Below, one piece after another: positions 27,907-39,979 of a stretch of DNA of 64,000 nt (position 1 is the first letter of the stretch; every line of letters starts with the position of its first letter). The DNA is from Coregonus clupeaformis. Lineage: Eukaryota > Chordata > Actinopteri > Salmoniformes > Salmonidae. The stretch covers positions 2,559,001 through 2,623,000 of the forward strand of contig NC_059214.1 in assembly GCF_020615455.1 (NCBI RefSeq). Direction: 5' to 3'. Below the pieces are notes generated by a model that saw only the letters and a list, made by a program, of their open reading frames with translations, made no database searches and was not told the origin of the DNA. A program made the position numbers and the translations under genes.

Positions 27907-30068
27907 TGTAGCTATACCTCTCCTGTTTAGTGGCGTCTCCGTCGCTCTGTGCTGAGGTTTTGTTCTTCTGTTGTTTGAGGACGTTGTGAACTCTGACCTT
28001 ATAGCTGTCAAACTCAGCAGTGACAGATGACAGCTCAGCCTGGAAATAACATTCACATCACACATTAATTTATGTTTTACTTAATTAAAAGCCTAACACT
28101 GTTTGTAAGCACACATATATTAGAAGCACATATTATGTGGTACCGGTTTTCATATTACATCTGTATTTTCACCCTGAACTGCATGTAGTTGTGTTTCTGC
28201 AGACCAGCAGTTAATTAATATGACGGTGTATTGTGTGTGCCAGTGTATCGGTATTGTAATGAATAGTACAGTGTTAGTGTGTACATCCCTGAGGTAGGCA
28301 ACCCAGCAGCACTTCCTCTACCGTGGAGCCAGACCGTACCATTCATCATCACCCACTAGACCCCAGGGGGACACCCCCATAATGTTTGGTTTCAACCATT
28401 TAGCAAAGCTGCACACCAACACTCAACTGATGAGAAATCCATAACACTATTTCTACTGCCTGAGCTGAGAGAGAGGATGAGAGGGAGAGGAGAGAGAAAG
28501 AGAGAGACCGAAGGAGAGAGATAGGGTTTAGGGTAGAGGAACGGAGAAGAGAGATAAATGGAAGGTAGAGAGAGAGAATAAGATGAGAGAGAGGGAGGAG
28601 AGAACTGGATGTAGGATGGTGTGTGTGTGTGTGTACCTTGGCAGTGTTAGCCTCCTGCTGTAGTGTGGTCAGTCTGTGTTGCAAGGAGCTGCTTGTTCTC
28701 TGCTGTTGTTCAGTCAGAGTCCTCAGCTGCTCCTGCAGTCTGTGGCGCTCCGCAGTCAGTTCACAGTACTGGATCTATACAAGAACACAAGAGCCACTGA
28801 TATAATAACTGATACAACACATCGGGACAGATAATATTGTGACACAGTATGTACTCATCCATTACCCCTTTCAGACACAGGGTGTTACCTTTAAAGTCCT
28901 GTCTTGTTGCAGGCTCAGGTGTCTGTATTTGTATTTATTATGGATCCCCATTAGCTGCTGCCAAGGCAGCAGCTACTCTTCCTGGGGTCCAGCAAAATTA
29001 AGGCAGTTATACCATTTTAAAAACATTACCATACATTCACGACAGATTTCACAACACATTAAGTCTGTCTGAATGGGTTCAGGGACTGCCATCTTACCTT
29101 GCTGTTCTCCAATTGCTGTTGATGTGCCTCCAGCTCTCCCTTCAGAGAGGCTAGCGTCATCATCTGAATGGCTTCCTGCACACACAAACACACACTTATT
29201 AATACACTATTTACGTGCACAGACACTACACATTCAAGGAAACCAACTCCAATGTATTACAGAACACTGTAAACACTCATTTGACTAAAATGTGATCCAC
29301 TGGGACCCTCTCCCTGTACTCCAGGTAATCAGGTCCCTGGGGTCTGACCTGTCTCTTGGTGTCAGCCAGGTCTTTCTTGGTTTTCACCAGCAGCTGTTTC
29401 ATCTTGGAGCTCTTGTCCTCCCCCTGGTCAAGCTGGGACTTCAGACCCTCTGGGAGAACACACAGAAACAGGTTAGAAGAATGGATTACAGTACAAAGGC
29501 CATTGTTATAATGAATGAAACACATTATAGAGACGTATAGGCCTTTGATTTGCAGTAAACTGATTTAGTGCTGCTTCTTCAGTTAGTGGGTTGGCTGTAA
29601 AAAAAGTATGTCAGTGGGGCGAATGGTAGGGATCAGTGTTTGTGTGTACCGATCTCCTGGTTGAGTGAGACTTCTTGCTGTGTGTGTGTGTTTATCTGTG
29701 TTTTCAGCTCCTCCACACACACGTCTTTCTCTGACAGTTTAGTGTTGAGTTCTTTGACCAGGCGTTCATAGTCTGCCATCTCCATGTCCAACAACGAGCT
29801 CTGCTGGGCCTCCTGGAAAGACAAAAACACACATATTCACAACATATACACACACTGAATCCCATTTCTACACAAATCTTATAATGAGTAATGGAAAAGC
29901 AGCTTCCAGTGCTTGAGGGTAAACTGTTACTTTGACATCCTGCTAGATTCTGAGTGTTGTTTTTTAGGACTAGAGGCAACACGACACACAACATCACGAC
30001 ACACAATTCCCGGTGAGGGTTAGAAGTAAAGGCTTTACCAGCTCTTTATTTGAGTGGCCTTGCCATGT

Positions 30069-30148
<80 letters not shown>

Positions 30149-33100
30149 CTTGCGTAGCTGCTCCAGCTCCTGTGTTGTCTGCTGAGACTGCTGCTTCTGT
30201 CTGCGGAGCTGAACTGTCAGCTCCTCTACCTCCTTCTGCAACGACGACAGCTCCTGGAGACACACAACACAGTTATACTTGTGAGGACTTTATGGGGACC
30301 AACAATTGATTCCCATTCAAAATCCTATTTTCCCTAACCCCTAAAGATAACCCTAAGCCTAAAATAGCCTTTCTAGAAGCGATGACTGGAAAAAATTTCC
30401 TCACTTCTCTGAATTTTAGGTGGCTTACTATTCTTGTGTTGACTTCTGGTACTCAGAAGTATAGTAAAACGTGTACACACATTTAGGTAATTTAGCAGAC
30501 GCTCTTATCCAGCACGACTTACAATCAGTGCATTGAACTAAGATAGTTCTCTCTCACACACACCTTTGTCTTCTGTTCCTTCAGTAGTCTCTCAGCCTGC
30601 AGGTCTCTGTTCAGGGTGTCTGTCTGTCTGTGTAGCTCTGCTGTCTGTCCTTCCATCTGTCTCACTGTACTCCTAAGAGTCTCCAACCCAGTCATCAGGT
30701 CCTCTCTCTCCGACCACAGTTGTTCATGCTGGACACAGAACACGCATTCACTCAAACATCACTCATGAGTTCTTGGCAAACACCAGTCCCCTTGGCCATA
30801 TAATCAGCCAGCCAGAATTCACATCAACAATAACATCACATCAGGTAAACATATCTAACAAAGACATCCAGGGAAGTCTCAGACACTGTTATGAGTTTGT
30901 CTGTATTTCCAGTCTGTATTGTCCCAGGGGAGCTCTCAGCTCACACAGCCAAGACCAGCATCTGTCTCAGTAGACTGACAACGCTACAACAGCAGATGGA
31001 ACCAGCCACTGTTTAATTTACACACACTCCGTTACTTCACTAGAAACAGACAATTAGGAAGAGAAAAATATAATCATAAGAAAAGGAGGAATTAAAAAGA
31101 ATGAACTAATGGACAGTTTGTATTTGGACTGGGGGGGAAACTATCAGTCTGGTTGAGCACGCTGGATGACTTCTGAGCATGGTTTGTGTGTGAGACTGTA
31201 GTGTGTGTGTCGGTGTTACCTGTTGTACGGCAGTGTTGAGTCGCTTGGTCAGCTCGGAGATCTGTTTCTCAGCTCCCTCCACCTTCTCTCTCTCCTTATC
31301 CAGCTCCTCTGTCTGCCTGTCGTAGTCCAGCTGCAAGTTCTGTAACACACATACACTTAATAATAAACACATTCATTATTGAATAGGCGTTGTGCAGCTT
31401 AATTAAGCAATAAGGCACGAGGGGGTGTGGTATGTTCTTACGCGCGACGCAACGTGGAGTGCCTAGATACAGCCATTAGCCATGGTATATTGGCCATATA
31501 CCACAAACCCCCGAGGTGCCTTATTGCCATTATAAACTGGTAATTAGAACAGTAAAAATATTTGTTTTCTAAATATATGGTCTGATATACCATGGCTTTC
31601 AGCCAATCAGCATTCAGGGCTCAAACCACCCAGTTTATAATGCAGAATAACACCTGCGCATATATCAAGCTGCCTGTTCTACAGTGACAGGGTATTCATC
31701 CATTCAGGTCTAGAACAAAACTCCCATTAAACACAGAAGAGTGATTTAATCTCTAATGGCTTCCAAAGCCAATTCATAAAGACAACCGTCTGAACCCGTT
31801 TAATGTGGCTGTTGTGCATTATACTAAATGAAACACAAACAGAAAGCTCCCTATTGAACAGACACACTTAGCAGCCCTGGCCAGCAAGCTAGAGCATTAG
31901 GGGAAAATACACTTATTTTCCTCTTCATCTCTTCAGGTGTTTTTTTGCAATGAAACAGATTTGTACCACCAGCCAAATAAGCAATTCACTATTGATTTCT
32001 GTGTTGTTCATTCTGTATAAGGTAGGGATGTAGTGAGGGGTCAGGGCTAAGGGTCAGGGGTTACGGGTGAGTAGTACCTTGTATCCCTCTGCTCCATGGA
32101 TGATGTCTTTCATTGAGCTTGTCACCCTCTCTCTCTCAGCCTTCAACACCTCCACTTCCTCCTTTAGAGACACAGCCTCTTTCCTGCTGGTGTCCAGCTC
32201 CTTCCTGGCTTTCACAGCCACCGCCTTGATCTTATTCATCCTCTCATCCTTTTCTTTGCGCTCCTTCTCCAGCAGGGCTGAGATGGAGGGATGAGACATC
32301 ATCACACACAGATCATTGGAAGAATCAGAATCCCTCAAATGATTGGCACTTTGCATCTGTCATTCTTATATGAGCTTAATAAGCATCTAGGAAGATCTAA
32401 AAACAAACAAGAATGACATTTTTTGTATTGCTCATCTGTCATAGGATTATTACACATTAGATTCCTGTTCTGTTCTCCATTAGACAGTAGTAATTAGGAA
32501 CGTACCAATTTTCTCAGTGAACACATTGGCTGTGTTCTCCTCTGAGACAGGAGACTGGGTTGTAGACTAGTGGGGGGAGAGAGAGACAGAGAGAGAGGAA
32601 GGGAGAGGGTGGAAGGGAAAGAGAGGGAGGAAAAGTAAATCTGTAGCTCAGTTGGTAGAGCATGGCGCTTGCAACGCCAGGGTTGTTGGTTCGATTCCCA
32701 CGGGGGGCCAGTATGAAAATGTATGCACTCACTAACTATAAGTTGCTCTGGATAAGAGCGTCTGCTAAATGACTAAAATGTAAATGTAATGAAAAATACC
32801 ACAGCAGTCACTTTGACAAACCATAGCTTGGGAAAAGAGCTGGGGGCAAAAAAGCAATCCCTTTTTGTCCTTTAGATGGTGTGTGCATGTTGAGAAGGAA
32901 AGAAGCCAGAAGAACTCACCTGTAAGCCAGCCATCTCACTTCTCAACTGAGATATCACGGTGTCCTTCTCTGTTAGCTGCTGTTGTAGCTCTCTCCTCTC
33001 CTTCTCCGCCTGTTCTTCCTCCACCTCTCCCTCCCTCTCTCGGTCTGCCAGTGTCTCTGTAGCCTGGCTGACTTGTGTCAGTAGTTCTTGGTTCTCTGTT

Positions 33101-36100
33101 CTCATCTTCTCATTGACCAGTTTCATCTCCCTCAGGTCTCTCTGTAGAGCTTCAGTATCTCCCACCACCTCCCCCAGATTACTCCTCAGGAGGCTCCTCT
33201 CCTTCTCCAGCTCCTCTATACGAGCCTGCAGCTCCTCCACCTCCTCCCCTGGGCTCCCCTGCACCTTCTCAGACCTCTCCCTCTGCACCTCCTCTAGATT
33301 ATTCTTCAGCAGGCTCCTCTCCTTCTCTAACTCCTCTATATGAGCCTGCAGCTCAGCCACCTCCTCTCTTTGGCCTTGACTCTCCTCCACCTCCCTCTCC
33401 CTTTCCTCCCTCAACCTCACCACCTCCATCTCTCTGTCCTGCAGTGCTGACAGTGTTATGTCTCTCGCTGTGCTCACCACATTAAGTGTCTCCTCTAACT
33501 CCTGAACAGCACTCTCCTTCATCTGCAGCTGAGAGACGATCTCCCCGTTCTGCCTGATCAGATCCTCCACCGAAACCCTTAGCTCTACGGCTAACGCGGT
33601 CTGCACCTCAAGAGATGCCTTTAGCTCAGAGGCTAACACTGTCTGCGCCTCTACGGAGTCCTTTAGCTCGAGGGCTAACGCATTCTTCTCCTCCAGAGAC
33701 GTCTGCAGCTGCTCCTTCAGCCCCTCGGCTGCCTGTGTCTGCTCCAGGAAGCTCTCCAGCCTCTTCTCTAGGCCCTGGACCTTCTCCAGCAGGCTCGCTC
33801 TGTCTTCATCCAACCCTCTCACCCTCTCCACCAGACCATCTCTCTCCTCAGTAAGCCCTGTGACTCTCTCCTGTAGCTCCTGGACTGCAGAAGCCCCCTG
33901 TTCCTTCATAGCTTCATACTGTCTGGCGATGTCCCCGGTCCTATGACCTAGCTCAGTCTCCAGGCCTCTCAGGATGTCTCTGGTGCGTTCGTACTCAGCC
34001 ACCGCCTGGCTCCTGTCTATGGCTAGGGACTCACATTCTGCCACCACCTGCCTCCTCTCTCTGGCTAGGGACTCACATTCACCCACGGCCTGGCTCTTCT
34101 CCCTGGCTAAGGTCTCACACTGGGCCCTCAGCTCCTGGACCTCCAGGATCAATCTCTGCTGTTCTTGCAGGGTCAGGCTCTGGTGGTCTGCACCAGGGAC
34201 AGGGCTAGACAGGCTCTGTCTGGGGCTAGAAGGGCTGGCAGGTAGGCTGTCCACTGGGTCTCTCTGTGGGCCGCTCAGCTGAAGCTGAGTGAACGCTTGA
34301 GCCTCCTGAAGTTCACGGTTAGGGGTTGCAAGGATCAGAAGGTCACGGTTAGGGGTCATATTTACGTCAGGGGTCGCAACCTCCCGGGTCATCAGCAACT
34401 CTTCGATCTTAAACTCTAGTTCCTCCTTCTCTGTCTGAAACTCCTCCCTTACCCTCTCAAGCTCCGCCTCCAGTTCAGTCTTCACATTGCCCAGGAAGAT
34501 CAGCTCGTCTTGCAGCATGGTATTCTGTGATTGCTGGTCCTCCAGGGCAGATCGGAGCTGTCCGCGCTCAGTCTCTCCATCACTGGCATCAATCTGACTT
34601 ACACCAGACAGCTCCAACATCCTGGCTATCCCTGAGCTGCGGCCACTAGGCTCCTCCTCTTCCTCCTGCACATCCTGCAGGAAGCTGTCATAACAAGAAA
34701 AGGAAGAAGATTGGATTAATAAAGCACTTTTTCTAGTTGCTCAAAGCGTTTTACTGTACATTGTATGACTCTTCTTGTCCATCCTCAATGTGTAGCACTA
34801 TGACCCACCTGTCTTTGAGAGCCAGCTGCTCACTGAGCTCCTCTTGGAGGAGTAGCAGTCTCTCTCTCTCCATCTCAAAGTCCTCCTCCAGAGCTCTCAG
34901 CTCCTCTTCATGTTGCACACTATGCTGAGCCAACTCCTCTCTCAGGTTCTCTACTTCCTGCTGGGCCTGAAAGTAAAATAAACACACACACACAGTTTAT
35001 TGCAACATTTAAAGCAGAAGGTCTTCATCAACTGTCAGTTTACAACAGTGTAAGGGTTTTTCGTTTGTGACATTTTTCGTACACTACTTTTCAACTAACC
35101 TCTGTCAGTGCCCTCTGATGGTCTTCCTGCAGCGCTGCAGCCTCCTGGGCGCTCCGCTCCATGGCTGCAGCTAGCTCCGTCTGCAGACTCAGGATCTGTG
35201 ACTCCAGGCTGCGACTTACGGCTTCTACACTCTCGCCCGAGTCTTCCCTTTCTCTCTGCTTTTCTTTCTCTCTTTCTCTCTCTTTCTCTCTGTCACTCTC
35301 TTCTTTCTCCCTCAGAAGCCTCTGGAAGAATTCAACTTCTTCTTTGTGTTTGGCTTGGGATGCGTCCAGGCTCTTCTCCAAGGCTGCTATTTTCTTCTGG
35401 TGGTCTTCCTTGGCCTGGTCCAACTCTCCCAGCAGGGTGGCCAGTTTCCCTACTGCATCCTGGTCATATTCAACAGAAAACAAAGTTAGAGCTGGACTGG
35501 AACAAAAGGCTGAACACCCTGTAGTTATCCAGGGCCAGGGTAGGTGACCATTGGTCTGGCAGTTTACCTGTTCCCGGTGCTTGATCTTCTCATTCTCCTT
35601 CCGCAGTAACACTGCACTCTGCTGGGTCTCAGCCTTTTCCAGCAGCAAGGCACTCATCCTCTCGGTCAGCTCCTGGTAGAACAGAATAGAATACTACAGA
35701 ATTCAACAGAATAGAATGGAAAACACATTACTGACAAACACTTCCAAAGCACTTCAGCAGCTGCAAAGCATGAGCTTATTAATTTTCTCATGTAAGAATT
35801 TAAGACCACAAACCTGTATGATGGAGTCACCTGAATTGCCTTTTGGCTGAGACTTGAGGGTGTCAACCTCCGTTTCCAAATCTGGAAAAAAATATTGAGA
35901 AACAGAAAGGACAAAAATTATTACAAAAGGAAATCCAACTAGCTACTGTATTGATTTATCAATGATCACAACATTGAATGGTAAACAGTGTATGACAGAT
36001 GCTTCATGAACCTGCACATTTGGACTTCATCTTCTGTATGGCAGCCATCTGCTTCTTGGCAAACTTGATGAGGTCATCCTTGGACAGCGTGTCCAACTTC

Positions 36101-39100
36101 ATAGAGGTAACAGTAAGACAAAGAGGTAACAGTAAGACAGAGAGGTAACAGTAACACAGAGGTAAAAGTAAGACATAGAAAGCATTATTTGCTGCACCTT
36201 TGACTTAGCGCCAGCTGGAGGTGATGAGGCCACAAACCCTGGGCTGGTGTCCTGCTATTGTGGAGAAAAAAACTATTACATAAAACAGGATACAGTTACG
36301 ACACACACACACCTTGTTCGATATCGACTGAATTGCAGTTGACGACTGCCAACTGAATGATCTACATATCACCTTTGATACACTGGGGCCCCTCAGGGGT
36401 GAGTGCTTAGTCTCCTCCTGTACTCCCTGTTCACCTACGACTGCGTGGCCAAACACGACTCCAACAACACAATTAAGTTTGCTGACGACACAACAATGAT
36501 AGGCCTGATTACCGACAACGATGAGACAGCCTATAGGGAGGAGGTCAGAGACCTGGCAGTGTGGTGGCAGGACAACAACCTCTCCCTCAATGTGAGCAAG
36601 ACAAAGGAGATGATCGTGGACTACAGGAAAAGGAGGGCCGAACACGCTCCCATTAACATCGACGGGGCTGTAGTGGAGCGGGACGAGAGTGTCAAGGTCC
36701 TTGGTGTCCACATCACCAACAAACTATCATGGTCTAAACACACCAAGACAGTCGTGAAGAGGGCACGACAACACCTTTTCCCCCTCAGGAGACTGAAAAG
36801 ATTTGGCATGGGTCCCAGATCCTCAAAGAGTTCTACAGCTGCACCATCGAGAGCATCCTGAACGGTTGCATCACCGCCTGGTATGGCAACTGCTCGGCAT
36901 CTGACCATAAGGCGCTACATAGGGTAGTGCGTACGGCCCAGTACATCACTGGGGCCAAGCTTCCTGCCATCCAGGACCTATATACTAGGCGGTGTCAGAG
37001 GAAGGCCCAAGTCATAGACTCTTCTCTCTGCTATCGCACGGCAAACGGTACCGGAGTGCCAAGTCTAGGACCAAAAGGCTCCTTACCAAGCCATAAGACT
37101 GCTGAACAATTAATCAAATGCCCCCCCCAAAAAGAAACATATTTTCAGTGTACTGAGGGGGAAAAGGTGTTGTAGTGCCCTCTTCACGACTGTCTTGGTG
37201 ATGTGGACACCAAGGAACATGAAACTCTCGTCCCGCTCCACTAAGCAGTTGTTACAACAACAAGAAAATTGCTTTGTCCAAATACTGATGGATTCGACTA
37301 ATAAAAGAATGGACGACCAGACCAGAGAGGTCCAGCACCTAAAGAACAGTTTGCAGTTCTCCCAGGGTCAGCTCGATGAGTTGAAACAGGAGAACGGCAA
37401 GATTACAGCAATCTGTAAGTCATTGAGAGAGGACATCAGTTCTGTCTGTGAATCCATGATACCAACGACGGATAAATCTCGAGGGACAATCAAGGCGTAA
37501 CAACATGGTTGTGGACAGAATTGCAGAATCTCCACGAGACCTGGATGTAGTCTGACGACCAAGTGAGGGAAATGATCTCTGAGAAATTGAAGATAGACCA
37601 CAGGAAGATTGAGGTGGAGCGTGCCCACAGGACTGGAAAACCCACCACCAGCCCAGGTGACAGGCCCAGGCCGATACTGGTCAAGTTCCTGAGGTTCTGT
37701 TCTGGAAAGAGCCAAGAACTTTAGAGGAACGTATATATTTCTCAAAGAGGACTATCCTGAAGCGGTGCCCCAGAAGAGGAAAGAACTTATCCCAGCCATG
37801 AAAACTGCCTGAGCGCGTGGGGACATTGCTTACATCCGCTATGACAGGCTCATTGTCCACCCTCCCTCCCAGAAGCCTGGAAGGGATGAGAGAGCCAAGC
37901 CTATGGGTTCGTAGCTTCAACCCCGCAGCACACACACAGACACGCCAATTGATTAATGGACTGCTGAATGTATATTTTTTTTATCTTGCTTTGTTTGCCC
38001 TTTCCAGTATTATGTCTATCTCTGATAAGCTACCCAGGAAAGGGCTGAAAATAGCCCATATTACTATATGTAGCCTTAGAAATAAGGTTCATGAAATCAA
38101 TAACTTCCTAACATCAGATAACATTCATATATTAGCCCTTTCTGAGACTAATTTGGATAATTCATTTGATGATACAGCAGTAGCAATACAAGAATACAAC
38201 ATCTATAGAAGAGACAGAAATGCTTATGGGGGAGGTGTTGCTGTGTATATATATATATATATATATAGTGGGGGAAAAAAGTATTTAGTCAGCCACCAAT
38301 TGTGCAAGTTCTCCCACTTAAAAAGATGAGAGAGGCCTGTAATTTTCATCATAGGTACACGTCAACTATGACAGACAAAATGAGTAAATAAAATCCAGAA
38401 AATCACATTGTAGGATTTTTAATGAATTTATTTGCAAATGATGGTGGAAAATAAGTATTTGGTCAATAACAAAAGTTTCTCAATACTTTGTTATATACCC
38501 TTTGTTGGCAATGACACAGGTCAAACGTTTTCTGTAAGTCTTCACAAGGTTTTCACACACTGTTGCTGGTATTTTGGCCCATTCCTCCATGCAGATCTCC
38601 TCTAGAGCAGTGATGTTTTGGGGCTGTTGCTGGGCAACACAGACTTTCAACTCCCCTCCAAAGATGTTCTATGGGGTTGAGATCTGGAGACTGGCTAGGC
38701 CACTCCAGGACCTTGAAATGCTTCTACGAAGCCACTCCTTCGTTGCCCGGGCGGTGTGTTTGGGATAATTGTCATGCTGAAAGACCCAGCCACGTTTCAT
38801 CTTCAATGCCCTTGCTGATGGAAGGAGGTTTTCACTCAAAATCTCACGATACATGGCCCCATTCATTCTTTCCTTTACACGGATCAGTCGTCCTGGTCCC
38901 TTTGCAGAAATACAGCCCCAAAGCATGATGTTTCCACCCCCATGCTTCACAGTAGGTATGGTGTTCTTTGGATGCAACTCAGCATTCTTTGTCCTCCAAA
39001 CACGACAAGTTGAGTTTTTACCAAAAAGTTATATTTTGGTTTCATCTGACCATATGACATTCTCCCAATCCTCTTCTGGATCATCCAAATGCACTCTAGC

Positions 39101-39915
39101 AAACTTCAAACGGGCCTGGACATGTACTGGCTTAAGCAGGGGGACACGTCTGGCACTGCAGGATTTGAGTCCCTGGCGACGTAATGTGTTACTGATGGTA
39201 GGCTTTGTTACTTTGGTCCCAGCTCTCTGCAGGTCATTCACTAGGTCCCCCCGTGTGGTTCTGGGATTTTTGCTCACCGTTCTTGTGATCATTTTGACCC
39301 CACGGGGTGAGATCTTGCGTGGAGCCCCAGAACGAGGGAGATTATCAGTGGTCTTGTATGTCTTCCATTTCCTAATAATTGCTCCCACAGTTGATTTCTT
39401 CAAACCAAGCTGCTTACCTATTGCAAATTCAGTCTTCCCAGCCTGGTGCAGGTCTACAATTTTGTTTCTGGTGTCCTTTGACAGCTCTTTGGTCTTGGCC
39501 ATAGTGGAGTTTGGAGTGTGACTGTTTGAGGTTGTGGACAGGTGTCTTTTATACTGATAACAAGTTCAAACAGGTGCCATTAACACAGGTAACGAGTGGA
39601 GGACAGAGGAGCCTCTTAAAGAAGAAGTTACAGGTCTGTGAGAGCCAGAAATATTGCTTGTTTGTAGGTGACCAAATACTTATTTTCCACCATAATTTGC
39701 AAATAAATTCATTAAAAATCCTACAATGTGATTTTCTGGAGAAAAAAATTCTCAATTTCTCTGTCATAGTTGACGTGTACCTATGATGAAAATTACAGGC
39801 CTCTCTCATCTTTTTAAGTGGGAGAACTTGCACAACTGGTGGCTGACTAAATACTTTTTTCCCCCACTGTATGTATGTATGTATGTATGTATGTATGTAT
39901 GTATGTATGTATGTA

Positions 39916-39979
<64 letters not shown>

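Noticed and set aside
32638..32710. tRNA-like sequence with A and B boxes (also at 22930, 43500 and 46030)
   Set aside because: Each is the head of a V-SINE and lacks a complete tRNA cloverleaf acceptor stem.
36205..36711. 168-codon minus ORF overlapping gcc2 exon 2 end
   Set aside because: Complement of the LINE reverse transcriptase; frame differs from gcc2.
38853..39521. 222-codon + strand ORF
   Set aside because: Shadow of the T8 transposase; no own family match.
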